Below are positions 31,628 to 41,261 of a stretch of DNA of 64,000 nt, piece by piece. Numbering within the stretch: position 1 is the first letter of the stretch; each line of letters begins with the position of its first letter. Where the stretch lies: assembly GCA_946187865.1 (NCBI GenBank), contig CAMHST010000006.1, forward strand, positions 1 through 64,000. The letters run 5' to 3'. The notes under the pieces are model-generated. The model had not been told where the DNA came from. It saw only the letters and a list, made by a program, of their open reading frames with translations, and made no database searches. The DNA comes from an uncultured Bacteroidales bacterium. GTDB lineage: Bacteria; Bacteroidota; Bacteroidia; Bacteroidales; UBA932. A program made the position numbers and the translations under genes.

Positions 31628-32527
31628 CTACCGGCAGGCGTCGGCATCCTGTACCAGTTGCAGCCGAAGCGCTTCCAGGGACGGGAAGCGAATCTCGTCG
31701 CGGATGCGGCGCACAAAGCGGATGCCCATCGGCAGGCCGTAAATGTCTTCGTTAAAGTCCAGGATGTGCGTCTCGATGGTCCGGCCTCCGCCCCCCACAG
31801 TGGGACGCAGGCCGATGTTGCACATCCCGCGGTACTGCCGCCCCAGCACTTCCACCTCTACGGCATACACGCCGTTTTCCGGCACCAGTTTCAGGGGCTC
31901 GTAAAGCTGCATGTTCGCCGTAGGGAAGCCGATAGTCCGGCCCACCCGGTTCCCGGCCACCACAACGCCGTACAGTCCGTACCGGTATCCCAGCATCTGA
32001 CAGGCGTCTTCCACCTTGCCCTCCTCCAACAGCTTCCGGATTCGCGTACTGGAAATGGCACCGGCAGGCACATTATCCGGCGTCACCGCGGTCGAACCCG
32101 CAGCAATGGCACCGGCGGGAACAATTTCCGGCGTCACCACGCCCGGGACCAGCGAAGCGGCCGTCTTGCGGTCGGAGCCGATCCGGTTGTCATACCCCAT
32201 CACCACCACCGAGGCGCCGAAGCGGTCACGGAGCATGGACAGGTATTCCGCGGCTGTAAGGGCGGCGAACGTCCGCGTGAAAGGGATTACCTCCACCCGG
32301 TCTATGCCGGAGCGCAGCAAAAGCGCTTTCTTCTCTTCCAGCGACGACAGCAGCCGGAAATCCCGGGCATCCTGCTGCAGCACAGTCCGGGGATGCGGCC
32401 AAAAAGTAACAACAACGGCCTCCTCCCCCCTTTCCCGGGCAGAGGAGACCACTGTTTCAAGCACATGACGGTGCCCCAGATGGACACCGTCAAAGAATCC
32501 CGTGGTTACTACAGCCACTTTACGCAC
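31628..32527 (-). CDS. ribF: bifunctional riboflavin kinase / FAD synthetase
   Basis: Converts riboflavin to FMN and FMN to FAD. The 299 residues show the N-terminal nucleotidyltransferase (TTGFFDGVHLGHRHVLE, with the GFFDGxHxGH motif; ISSTRIRKLLEEG) and the C-terminal flavokinase (GRTIGFPTANM, GVYAV and MCNIGLRPTV). An unusual tandem of similar segments (VVTPEIVPAGAIAAGSTAV and TPDNVPAGAIS, about residues 125-165) precedes the ISSTRIR motif and lengthens the linker. The GTG start lies 18 bases inside the glycogen fusion gene, so it is the last gene of that long operon. Confidence 0.95.
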   Translation of the reverse strand: MRKVAVVTTGFFDGVHLGHRHVLETVVSSARERGEEAVVVTFWPHPRTVLQQDARDFRLLSSLEEKKALLLRSGIDRVEVIPFTRTFAALTAAEYLSMLRDRFGASVVVMGYDNRIGSDRKTAASLVPGVVTPEIVPAGAIAAGSTAVTPDNVPAGAISSTRIRKLLEEGKVEDACQMLGYRYGLYGVVVAGNRVGRTIGFPTANMQLYEPLKLVPENGVYAVEVEVLGRQYRGMCNIGLRPTVGGGGRTIETHILDFNEDIYGLPMGIRFVRRIRDEIRFPSLEALRLQLVQDADACR

Positions 32528-35500
32528 TCGAAAGCCTGGCGGTGCGGCAGCAGCGGATGCTTGGCAAAGACACGGGCGCCGACATTGTAGGCACCTGTCT
32601 TCTCCGGCAGCACATCCACCTCATAGGTGGCAATGCCGTCCTTGAATTCCACGCAGGTGAATTCCTTCACCGCCACGATGTGATTTTTGCCGTGGTTGTC
32701 GGTCTGGGCGAATACCACCTCTGCACCCACCTCGTCGGGGGTGAGGTCTCCCAACTGCATCTGCATGGAGGCATGGTACGGCTTGGACTGGGTGATGTCA
32801 TAGGCCGTCTCCGGGACGGAACGGCTGAGCTGACGCACATTCTCCCACTCCCGGCGCACATGGCTCTTCCAGGCCGACAGTTCCCGGGCCTGGGCAAAGT
32901 CATCGGCCTTGATTTCCTTGGCACGGATGCTCTGCGGAGCATAATACTGGTCTATGTAGTCCGTGAGCATGCGGTTGGTGGTGAAGTTGCAGGCCACCTG
33001 GGCGATGGTATTCTTGATGTACCCCACCCACTCCGAGCTGCGCCCGGTGGTCCGGTCTATGTTATAATAAGCCGGGGCGATGTCGTTCTCCAGGATCTGG
33101 TAGATGGTGGCGGCATCCAGTTCGTTCTGGTAGTTGTTGTCTTCGTAGGCCTGCTCCAGCGGAAGCGCCCAACCGGCACCTTCCTTGTAGCCCTCTACCC
33201 ACCAGCCGTCCAGCACGCTGAAATGCATGGTGCCGTTCATGGCGGCCTTTTCTCCGGAGGTACCGGAAGCCTCCTGCGGACGCGTAGGATTATTCATCCA
33301 CACATCCACGCCCTGGACCATGCGCTTGGCCAGGGTGATGTCATATCCGGGGATAAAGACAATCTTGCCGATAAAGCGCGGATCCTTGGAGATATCCACG
33401 ATCTGCTTGATCAGGTCCTGACCGGCTTTGTCGGCCGGATGGGCCTTGCCGGCGAACAGGAACTGCACGGGCTGGGCGGGATTGTTCACAATCTTGTCCA
33501 GACGGTCCAGGTCGCGGAACAGCAGGGTGGCTCTCTTATAAGTGGCGAAACGGCGGGCAAAGCCGATGGTGAGCACATCGTCCCGGAGGGTATCCATGAT
33601 GGTGACCAGCTGCGAGGGGCTGTAGTGGTTGCTGATGCCCTTGTCCTGGAGACGCTCCCGGATAAAGTCCATCAGCTTCACTTTCAGCTGCTTCTTCACA
33701 TTCCAGACGTCCTTGTCGGAGACGCCGTAGATGCCCTCGAAGCAGGACTTGTCGTAGTGGTGCGTGGCAAACTGGGGGCCGAACACCTTGGCGTGCAGCG
33801 GTTTCCATTCCGGAGCGCACCACGTGGGATAGTGGACGCCGTTGGTCACATAGCTCACGAAGAGCTCTTCCGGGAGATAACCGGGATACATGTGCGCAAA
33901 GATATCCTGCGACACCTTCCCGTGCAGCATGGACACGCCGTTCACATTCTGGGAAATGTTGGCCGCCAGGTTGGACATGGAGAACTTCTCGTTGGGATCC
34001 AGCGGATTGTCCTTACCCAGGGACATCAGGGTTTCCCAATCCACCTTCATGCGCTCGGGATAGTGGCCGATATACTGGCGCAGCATTCCTTCCTCGAAGG
34101 CGTCGTGGCCGGCGGGAACCGGCGTGTGCGTGGTGAACAGCGAGCTGGCCCGCACCACCTCCAGTGCCTCGGAGAAGTCCAGGTTGTCTTTTTCGATGTA
34201 CTCACGCAGGCGCTCCATGCCGATGAAAGCGGCGTGGCCCTCGTTGCAGTGATACACCTGCGGATCCAGGCCCAGCTTGCGAAGGGCACGGATGCCGCCG
34301 ACACCCAGGAGCAGCTCCTGCTTGAGCCGGTTCTCCCAGCTGCCGCCGTACAAATGATAGGTAACCTCGCGGTCTTCCGGACGGTTGGCCTCATAGTCCG
34401 CGTCCATCAGGAAAAGGTCTGTGCGGCCCACCTCCACCTTCCACAGGCGGGCGGTGATGTTCCGGCCCGGGAAAGCCACCGAAGTGGTCACCCAGTTGCC
34501 GTCTGCGTCGAACACCGGGACGGCGGGAATCTTGGTGAAGTCCTGGGCGTCGTAGCCGGCCACCTGGTAACCCTGGGCGCTGAGCACCTGGTTGAAGTAG
34601 CCGAAGCGGTACAACAGGCCCACCGCCACCAGATTCACGTTCATGTCGGAGGTTTCCTTGAGGTAGTCGCCGGCCAGGATACCCAGGCCGCCGGAGTAGA
34701 TCTTCAGGGAAGTGTCCAGACCGTATTCCATGCAGAAATAGGCGATGGAAGGGTCTTTGCGGTCTGCTTTGGCCGCCATATATCTGTCGAATTCGTCCAG
34801 TACGCATTTCATGCGCTTGAGGAAGACTTCGTCTTCCGAGAGCTGCTGGAAACGCTTGATACTTACGGTATCCAGCACGACAAGGGGATTATGTCCGCTC
34901 TTGTGCCACACTTCCGGATCGATGGATTTGAAAAGGTCCTTGGCACTTTCGTTCCAACACCACCAAAGGTTCTTGGAAAGCTTCTCCAGCCGGGACAGTT
35001 TTTCGGGGAGATGCCTGGTCACTAGAATGCTTCTCCAACTCGGACTCGTTACGTCTGTCTTAAAATACTGCATGGTTTTGTTTTTGGTTAGGTAGGAGTC
35101 TTTATGCTCCTGCACTTTGGAAAGGGCAAGTGAATAGGCCTCCTGGTAATACTTGATTTGATTGTCCCAGAGGGCTATCTGAGCCACTTCACGGGCATTT
35201 TCCCGGTACGCATTTCTGTCCGGGAGTTCCAACATCGCCACTTCACGGATGCGCTCGACCACCCCGTCCACCACTTCCTGGTAGTTGGAATCTGTCCGCT
35301 CCAGCACGGTGATTCCGGGATGCTTTTTCCGATAATGGGATTTCACCCAAAGGCCGAACCCGGCCAGGGTGGTAGTGAGGGTAGGGATCCTGAACGCCAG
35401 CGCCTCCAGCGGCGTGTAGCCCCAGGGTTCGTAGTAGGACGGGAACAGGGCCAGGTCCAGGCCGCAGAGGATGTCGTAATAGGGCATGTTGAACACGCCG

Positions 35501-36744
35501 TCGTTCCCGTTGAGATAGGATGGGATGAAATACACCTTCACTTTGTCGCCGACGGCGTTCACCAGACCGGTTTCCCGGAAACGGCGGGTGATGGTGTCGT
35601 CCTGCGCATTCTGCAGGTAATGCGAGCACTGGCTCCGGTAGGCGGGGTCGCCGACGCCGTCCAGTTTGGCCACGATCTCCTTGTCGGGGCCATGGTGCCC
35701 GGAAGGGATCATGATGAAGGCCTGGATGCTCCGGCCATCGTAGCCGGTATCTTTCAGGCGCTGCAGCGCGTCGATGAAAACGTCGATTCCCTTGTTGCGG
35801 AACTCGTACCGGCCTCCGATGCCGATGTAAATGGCGTTGGACGGGACCTCTTCCCCGCTCATGGCCGAAGCCACCTGCGAAAGCCGCGTCCGGGCGGTGT
35901 CGTGCAGGCGCTCATACTCCTTGTCCGAGGCGGGCGTGAAACTGTTCTCGAAACCGTTGGGCGTAACCACATCCACGGGGCGGCCGAGGAACTGGGCGCA
36001 TTCCTTCGCCGTGATTTCGCTCACGGTGGTGAACACGTCGGCATTCCGGGCCGACTGCTTCTCCAGCGAGTGGATGGCCACCACGTTGAAGCGGCGGGCC
36101 ATTTCCTCCGCATCGTAGGAGGACAGGTTGTCGTACAGGGGCAAGTTGTTCCCCGCCAGGCACCGGCCCATCATGGTGGCATGGGTGGTGAAGACGGTAG
36201 CTACGGGGATCTTTGATTTTTTCAGGTGCAGGATACCGGCGCCGGTCTGCCACTCGTGGAACTGGGCCAGCACATTCTCGCCGCCCTTGAGGTTGTAGTT
36301 CCAGAAGCTCTCGATCACCTTGCCGGCCACCACGCCGAACACGGCCGACTCCTTGTAATCCCAGTTGCCGGAGATGGAATCCACGCCGAAATCCCTCCAC
36401 AGGTCACCGAGGATTTCGTCGGCCTGGGGCAGGCAGGACTTGTAATCTACCAGGATGGCCACCGGGTGGCCGGGGATGTTCCACCGGCCCACCCGAAAGC
36501 GGAGCCCTTCCTGCGCAGCCTGCTTCTTCCAGGAAGTATAGAGCTGCAGATCTTCTTCAAAATCAGGGTTCTCCGCCCTGTGCATCCACACATCCGGGCC
36601 AATGAAAATATGGCGGCGGCCCAATTGGGAATTCAGGTAAAGGGCCTTGGTGGCGATAACCGTATAAATGCCGCCTACTTTGTTGCAAACCTCCCAGCTT
36701 ACTTCGAACAGATAGTCCGGATTCAATAATGTTTTCTTTGCCAT
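32509..36744 (-). CDS. GT3 glycogen synthase fused to GT35 alpha-glucan phosphorylase
   Basis: A 1411-residue cytoplasmic fusion. Residues 1-557 resemble the eukaryotic-type, UDP-glucose-using GT3 glycogen synthase (DYLFEVSWEVCNKVGGIYTV; YYEPWGYTPLEALAFRIPTL). From Met558 (MQYFKTDVTSPSWRSI) it is an alpha-glucan phosphorylase (TIGR02094 type) with NLWWCWNESA, the catalytic THTPVPAGHD region and the PLP-lysine motif EASGTSGEKAAMNG. One chain thus both builds and degrades glycogen, probably with each half regulated separately. It is preceded by the GH57 gene (7 bases) and overlaps ribF. Such fusions occur in Bacteroidetes; no frame break is seen at the junction. Confidence 0.92.
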   Translation of the reverse strand: MAKKTLLNPDYLFEVSWEVCNKVGGIYTVIATKALYLNSQLGRRHIFIGPDVWMHRAENPDFEEDLQLYTSWKKQAAQEGLRFRVGRWNIPGHPVAILVDYKSCLPQADEILGDLWRDFGVDSISGNWDYKESAVFGVVAGKVIESFWNYNLKGGENVLAQFHEWQTGAGILHLKKSKIPVATVFTTHATMMGRCLAGNNLPLYDNLSSYDAEEMARRFNVVAIHSLEKQSARNADVFTTVSEITAKECAQFLGRPVDVVTPNGFENSFTPASDKEYERLHDTARTRLSQVASAMSGEEVPSNAIYIGIGGRYEFRNKGIDVFIDALQRLKDTGYDGRSIQAFIMIPSGHHGPDKEIVAKLDGVGDPAYRSQCSHYLQNAQDDTITRRFRETGLVNAVGDKVKVYFIPSYLNGNDGVFNMPYYDILCGLDLALFPSYYEPWGYTPLEALAFRIPTLTTTLAGFGLWVKSHYRKKHPGITVLERTDSNYQEVVDGVVERIREVAMLELPDRNAYRENAREVAQIALWDNQIKYYQEAYSLALSKVQEHKDSYLTKNKTMQYFKTDVTSPSWRSILVTRHLPEKLSRLEKLSKNLWWCWNESAKDLFKSIDPEVWHKSGHNPLVVLDTVSIKRFQQLSEDEVFLKRMKCVLDEFDRYMAAKADRKDPSIAYFCMEYGLDTSLKIYSGGLGILAGDYLKETSDMNVNLVAVGLLYRFGYFNQVLSAQGYQVAGYDAQDFTKIPAVPVFDADGNWVTTSVAFPGRNITARLWKVEVGRTDLFLMDADYEANRPEDREVTYHLYGGSWENRLKQELLLGVGGIRALRKLGLDPQVYHCNEGHAAFIGMERLREYIEKDNLDFSEALEVVRASSLFTTHTPVPAGHDAFEEGMLRQYIGHYPERMKVDWETLMSLGKDNPLDPNEKFSMSNLAANISQNVNGVSMLHGKVSQDIFAHMYPGYLPEELFVSYVTNGVHYPTWCAPEWKPLHAKVFGPQFATHHYDKSCFEGIYGVSDKDVWNVKKQLKVKLMDFIRERLQDKGISNHYSPSQLVTIMDTLRDDVLTIGFARRFATYKRATLLFRDLDRLDKIVNNPAQPVQFLFAGKAHPADKAGQDLIKQIVDISKDPRFIGKIVFIPGYDITLAKRMVQGVDVWMNNPTRPQEASGTSGEKAAMNGTMHFSVLDGWWVEGYKEGAGWALPLEQAYEDNNYQNELDAATIYQILENDIAPAYYNIDRTTGRSSEWVGYIKNTIAQVACNFTTNRMLTDYIDQYYAPQSIRAKEIKADDFAQARELSAWKSHVRREWENVRQLSRSVPETAYDITQSKPYHASMQMQLGDLTPDEVGAEVVFAQTDNHGKNHIVAVKEFTCVEFKDGIATYEVDVLPEKTGAYNVGARVFAKHPLLPHRQAFECVKWL

Positions 36745-36751
36745 CTACAAC

Positions 36752-38023
36752 CTATTTCTTCTTCGGGGCTTTCCTGCGCGCAGGCTTCTCTTTCAGTTCC
36801 TCTTCCACGGTTTCCCGTACATCCAGGGCGGCCCGCTTTTCATCCAGGCGGATCTGGAAATCCGAGATCACGTTCATATAATTGATAAAGGCCTCGTACG
36901 GGGTGTCGTACGGGTTGAAGTACTTGTGCACTTCCCCGTCGGAGAAGAATTTGGTGCACATGTAGTAGAAGTGGTCGCTCTCCTGCAGATGGCCGAAGTC
37001 TTCCCACAGTTCAGGGTCGTTCACGATGGAGAGTTTCTCGGTCATGGCATACACCTTCTTATAGGCCTCCTGCTGCAGCTCGTTGCCCAGCCAGGCGGTG
37101 ATGTCGCGCTCTTCGTCGGCCCAGGAGATGGGGTCTTCCACGGAAAGTTCTGCCACGCTCTTGTGCTTCTTGACCGCCTCCGAAGGGGTTACGAACGAGA
37201 AGGTTCCGTCCTTGATCACGGCCTGCGGAAGCGCCTTCATGAACTCGAAGATGCCGCTGTCCGCGCTCTGGTGCTCGCCGAAGGTCTCGTAGTCCATGAA
37301 CAGGTTGATGATGTCGTCGTTCTGGGCGCTCTCTTTCATCCAGGCCACATACTTGTCGGCCGTCAGGGGCCACATCTCCCACCCCTTGTTGGAGAAGCGG
37401 AAGGCGATGTCGTCGGAGAGGGAGTAATTGCGCAGGAGGAGTTTCAGCTTGGGCTGGGTTTCCCCGCTGTACACATAGTTGGGGCTCTGCCAGCCCATGA
37501 TGTGGCGGGCGCCTTCCGTGAGCATGGTCTTGTAGCCCATGTCGTACACCATTTCGCCGATGCCGTTGGAGTAGATGAGTTCCGTGTTGCGGAAAGCGGT
37601 GGGTTTCACCCCGAACAGTTCCTCTATCTTGGCGGCATGTTTGAAAACCTGGTGACGGAACTCGGACTCGGAGGCCAGGGAGGCCAGGGAATGATAGTAG
37701 GTCTCGGCCAGGAATTCCACCTTGCCGGTTTCCGCCAGGGCCTTGAAACTGGCGATCACTTCCGGAGCGAAGCGCTGGAACTGCTCCAGGGCGCTGCCGG
37801 AGATGGAATAGGCAATCTTGAATTTGCCCTTGCTCTGCCGGATCAGGTCCAGCATGAGCTGGTTCATGGGCAGGTAACACTTCTGGGCGATGCGGCGGAG
37901 GATGGTCCGGTTGGCAAAGTCATCGTAATAATGGGAGTCTTTGCCGATATCGAAAAATCTGTACAGGCGGAGCCGGGTGGGTTGATGGACCTGGAAATAC
38001 AGGCAGATGCTCTTAGTTGCCAT
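36752..38023 (-). CDS. GH57 family alpha-glucan-acting glycoside hydrolase
   Basis: A 423-residue protein with GH57 motifs: HQP near the N-terminus (YFQVHQPTRL), a nucleophile region FRNTELIYSNGI and an acid motif MDYETFGEHQ, where the Asp/Glu are expected to be catalytic. No signal peptide, so it acts in the cytoplasm, fitting the glycogen operon; possible activities are alpha-amylase or 4-alpha-glucanotransferase. The C-terminal tail is very Lys/Glu-rich (ETVEEELKEKPARRKAPKKK). It follows the GT4 gene by 6 bases. Confidence 0.9.
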   Translation of the reverse strand: MATKSICLYFQVHQPTRLRLYRFFDIGKDSHYYDDFANRTILRRIAQKCYLPMNQLMLDLIRQSKGKFKIAYSISGSALEQFQRFAPEVIASFKALAETGKVEFLAETYYHSLASLASESEFRHQVFKHAAKIEELFGVKPTAFRNTELIYSNGIGEMVYDMGYKTMLTEGARHIMGWQSPNYVYSGETQPKLKLLLRNYSLSDDIAFRFSNKGWEMWPLTADKYVAWMKESAQNDDIINLFMDYETFGEHQSADSGIFEFMKALPQAVIKDGTFSFVTPSEAVKKHKSVAELSVEDPISWADEERDITAWLGNELQQEAYKKVYAMTEKLSIVNDPELWEDFGHLQESDHFYYMCTKFFSDGEVHKYFNPYDTPYEAFINYMNVISDFQIRLDEKRAALDVRETVEEELKEKPARRKAPKKK

Positions 38024-38029
38024 AATCGA

Positions 38030-39319
38030 TTATTTTACTACTGATTCATAAACTTTCTTCATCTTGGCGGTGGCGACGTTCCATTTGAGGGCATTCACCT
38101 CGTCGTAGCCCATCCGGGCCGAGAAGTCGGCCAGGGCGGGATAGTTCAGGAGGGCGTAGATGTCGTCGGCCATGGCGTCCACATCCCAGAAGTCCACCTT
38201 GAAGGCATAGTGCAGCACTTCCGCCGCACCGGACTGCTTGGAGATGATGGAAGGGACGCCGGTGCGCATGGCCTCCAGCGGGGAAATGCCGAAAGGCTCA
38301 GAGATGCTGGGCATGATGTATACGTCCGAGAGGGCGAACATTTTCTGCACGTCCACCCCGCGGAGGAAGCCCGTGAAGTGGAAGCGGTCGCTGATGCCCA
38401 GCCGGGCCACCTGGCGGATGGCACGGTTCATCATGTCACCGCTGCCGGCCATCACAAAGCGGACGTTCTTGGTGCGTTTGAGCACCTTGGCGGCCGCCTC
38501 GATGAAATATTCGGGGCCTTTCTGGTAGGTGATGCGGCCCAGGAAGGTAACCACCTTCTCCTTGACGCCGCGCTCTACCTGGAGGTTCTCCCGGCCGCTG
38601 AAATCCACGGCGTTATGCACGGTAACCACCTTGGCGGGGTCTATTCCGTAACGGTTGATGACCGTATTGCGGGTAAGGTCCGACACGGTGATCACCTTGT
38701 CTGCCATCTGCATGCCTTTCTGCTCGATGGCGAACACGCGGGTGTCGATGTTGTCCACGCTGCCGCGGTCGAACGAGGTGGCGTGCACATGGATCACCAG
38801 CGGCTTGCCCGTGAGCTCCTTGGCGGCGATGCCGGCGTAGTAGGTGAGCCAGTCGTGGGCGTGGATGACGTCGAATTCGTCTTTGCGCTGCATGGCGATG
38901 GTACCGCCCACCATGGCGTAGCGGGCCACCTCTTCCATGAGGTTGCTGCCATACTTGCCGGAGAACTTGAACTTCTGGCCATAGCTGATGGAGAAGTCTT
39001 TCACCTGGCGCTTTTTCTCTTCCTCGATGAGTTTTCCGAACTCTTCAGGGTCTGCGTAGGGGACCATGTTGGAGCCGATGTGGATAAACTTCACCTTGTC
39101 CAGATATTCCTCTACGGTTTCCGAAACGGTGTCCACGGCCACATCCGAGGCGTTGATGATGGTGGTGGCGCTCTGGTCTTCGTCTCCGGAGGCCGACGGC
39201 ATCACGAAAAGGGTTTCCACACCGTTGGCGGCCAGTCCCTTGACAATGCCTTCACAGGCCGTACCCAGACCGCCTGCGATATGGGGAGGGAACTCCCAGC
39301 CGAACATTAATACTCTCAT
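38030..39319 (-). CDS. GT4-family glycosyltransferase (glycogen-operon type)
   Basis: A 429-residue GT-B fold enzyme. MRVLMFGWEFPPHIAGGLGT is the typical start of ADP/UDP-glucose-dependent alpha-glucan transferases; the C-terminal half has RITYQKGPEYFIEAA and the nucleotide-sugar site SISEPFGISPLEAM. It may initiate or extend alpha-1,4-glucan or make a glucan precursor; the exact acceptor is unknown. It lies 3 bases after the GH133 gene in the same minus-strand operon. Confidence 0.9.
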   Translation of the reverse strand: MRVLMFGWEFPPHIAGGLGTACEGIVKGLAANGVETLFVMPSASGDEDQSATTIINASDVAVDTVSETVEEYLDKVKFIHIGSNMVPYADPEEFGKLIEEEKKRQVKDFSISYGQKFKFSGKYGSNLMEEVARYAMVGGTIAMQRKDEFDVIHAHDWLTYYAGIAAKELTGKPLVIHVHATSFDRGSVDNIDTRVFAIEQKGMQMADKVITVSDLTRNTVINRYGIDPAKVVTVHNAVDFSGRENLQVERGVKEKVVTFLGRITYQKGPEYFIEAAAKVLKRTKNVRFVMAGSGDMMNRAIRQVARLGISDRFHFTGFLRGVDVQKMFALSDVYIMPSISEPFGISPLEAMRTGVPSIISKQSGAAEVLHYAFKVDFWDVDAMADDIYALLNYPALADFSARMGYDEVNALKWNVATAKMKKVYESVVK

Positions 39320-39322
39320 AAC

Positions 39323-41251
39323 TTATTCCTCCCTGTACTTTTCTATCAGCCAATTGATATTCAGAAGGGCGGCCGTTGTCATGGCCGACGAGATGGCCCC
39401 GTGCGGCTCGTGAGGCGGGTCTCCGTCGTAGAGCTCCGAGAAGGCGCCTACGCCGTGTTTGGACAGGTCTTCGTAGAAGCCTTCCGTGAGCCATTCGGCC
39501 CGTTTGATGAAGTTCTTGCCCATCATGTTGAAGCTGGCATAGCAGTACTGGGCCAGCAGGAACGGGAAGGCGCAGCCGTTGTGGTAGGCCAGGTCACGGT
39601 CTATCTGGGAGCCTTCGTACACGCCCTTGTAGCGGACGTCGCGGGGGCTCAGCGAGCGGATGCCGCGGCGGGTGACCAGCTCTGCGTTCACTACGCGCAT
39701 CACTTCCCCGACCACCTCGTCAGAGACGCAGCGGTTGTCCAGAGACACCGGCCACAGCTGGTTGGCCCTGAGTTCCATGTGCTGGCCCTGGCCATCTACA
39801 TAGTCGGCCAGGAAGCCCAGCTCCGGATTCCAGAAGGTGGGCTGGTAGTTCTGCTCTACCAAATCCTTGATGGGCGCCCACTTCTTGTAGAAGGCGCTGT
39901 TTTTACGCTCATGATCCAGGGCGAAAGCGATGGCATTGTACCAGAGGGCGTTGGTCTCTACCTGATAGCCGGCGCGCTCGGTCACGGCACGCCCGCCGAT
40001 GTAGGCGTTCATCCAGGTAAGGGCAACGCCGTCTTTCTGGGCCCAGAGCAGGCCGTTGGGCTGCATGGCCACTTCCTGGCGGACACCCGGAAGGTAACTC
40101 TCCAGCACCGACTTCACCACCGGGCCGTACTTGGCCCAGACAGCCTTGTCAGAGGCCCCGTAGGCAATATACTGCTGTAGGGTAACCGCAAGGTACAGAG
40201 GCGCTTCTACCTGCGTTGTCCGTCGGCTCAAACGCTCCTGGTTGCTGGCGATGAGATTGTCCAGGATTTCTTCGAACTCCTTCGGGGAATCCTTTCCGTA
40301 CAGGGTGAGGCCGGGCAGGGACTCCAGGGTTTCCCGGAGCAGTCCGGTATAGAGCCAGCTGTAACCGGCCACGATCCGGCGCACGCCGCCGTCTTCCCGG
40401 ATGAGGGAATTGCACTGGCGCACCAGCTGGTCGTGGAAGGAGGTGATGGGGCCGATCTTCTCTACCGTGGCGTTAAATTTCCGCTTCAGGGAGGCGGCCT
40501 TTACGGGCTCTCCGGCGGCCGCGCTGAACACCAGGACGTCGCCGGCTTTCATCTCGGTCTCGAACGAGCCGGGCACCCAGAGGTCTTCGCGGCAGTCGAA
40601 GCCGCGGCGCATCTCGTCCGAGTAGGTGACGCCCTTGTACCACACGGGATTGTACTTGAAGGAAGACTGTGCGGTGCTCAGCTGCAGGTTCAGGTCCGGG
40701 AAGCCTTCGTACATGTTGAAGGCGGCACCGTTCTGCAGGGGTTCATAGCCGGTACGGGCCTGACTGTTTTCACCGGTAAGGGCGTGGAAATTGCGGAAAG
40801 CCAGGAAAGGCTTCAGCTCCAGCTTCACTTTGGCGGGAGCGTTCAGGAGTTCGTACTGGATCAGGAGCTGGTTTTCGTCCGGGCACAGCACAAGCCGCTT
40901 GCGAAAGACGATTTCACCGATTTTGTAGGTGATGGAAGGAACAGGGTCTGCATCGAAGTCTACGATGTATTTGTGGCCGCGAGGCTCATAGATGTCACCG
41001 TAGCAATGGATGCCCAGGTTGAACCGCTTGCCGCGGAGGGTGAGGCTCTCATCGAGGGAACTCAGCAGGATGTGCCGATATCCTTCGAACTTGTCCACCG
41101 GCACGGCCAGCAGGCCATGATAGCGTCTGGTATTGCAGGTGACAATGGACGTATTGCAATACGCGCCGGTCTTGTTCGCCAGGATAATCTCGCGCTTCAG
41201 GGAATACTCGAGATTGACGAGCTCAGACTTGTTGAATGTCAGAAAAGCCAT
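39323..41251 (-). CDS. glycogen debranching enzyme (amylo-alpha-1,6-glucosidase, GH133 type)
   Basis: A 642-residue cytoplasmic protein: an N-terminal GDE_N-like beta domain (TGAYCNTSIVTCNTRRYHGL, typical) and a C-terminal (alpha/alpha)6 barrel with GYSWLYTGLLRETLESLPGL, ALTWMNAYIGGRAVTERAGY and YHNGCAFPFLLAQY. It hydrolyses alpha-1,6 branches left by the phosphorylase. The ATG lies 10 bases after glgB. It lacks the 4-alpha-glucanotransferase half of the eukaryotic debrancher; the GH57 enzyme of the operon might supply that activity (inference). Confidence 0.93.
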   Translation of the reverse strand: MAFLTFNKSELVNLEYSLKREIILANKTGAYCNTSIVTCNTRRYHGLLAVPVDKFEGYRHILLSSLDESLTLRGKRFNLGIHCYGDIYEPRGHKYIVDFDADPVPSITYKIGEIVFRKRLVLCPDENQLLIQYELLNAPAKVKLELKPFLAFRNFHALTGENSQARTGYEPLQNGAAFNMYEGFPDLNLQLSTAQSSFKYNPVWYKGVTYSDEMRRGFDCREDLWVPGSFETEMKAGDVLVFSAAAGEPVKAASLKRKFNATVEKIGPITSFHDQLVRQCNSLIREDGGVRRIVAGYSWLYTGLLRETLESLPGLTLYGKDSPKEFEEILDNLIASNQERLSRRTTQVEAPLYLAVTLQQYIAYGASDKAVWAKYGPVVKSVLESYLPGVRQEVAMQPNGLLWAQKDGVALTWMNAYIGGRAVTERAGYQVETNALWYNAIAFALDHERKNSAFYKKWAPIKDLVEQNYQPTFWNPELGFLADYVDGQGQHMELRANQLWPVSLDNRCVSDEVVGEVMRVVNAELVTRRGIRSLSPRDVRYKGVYEGSQIDRDLAYHNGCAFPFLLAQYCYASFNMMGKNFIKRAEWLTEGFYEDLSKHGVGAFSELYDGDPPHEPHGAISSAMTTAALLNINWLIEKYREE

Positions 41252-41261
41252 AAATATTTGT

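Noticed and set aside
31471..31716. 81-residue minus-strand frame rich in Cys
   Set aside because: It overlaps the end of ribF in another frame and its hydrophobic run is out of frame; no support as a gene.
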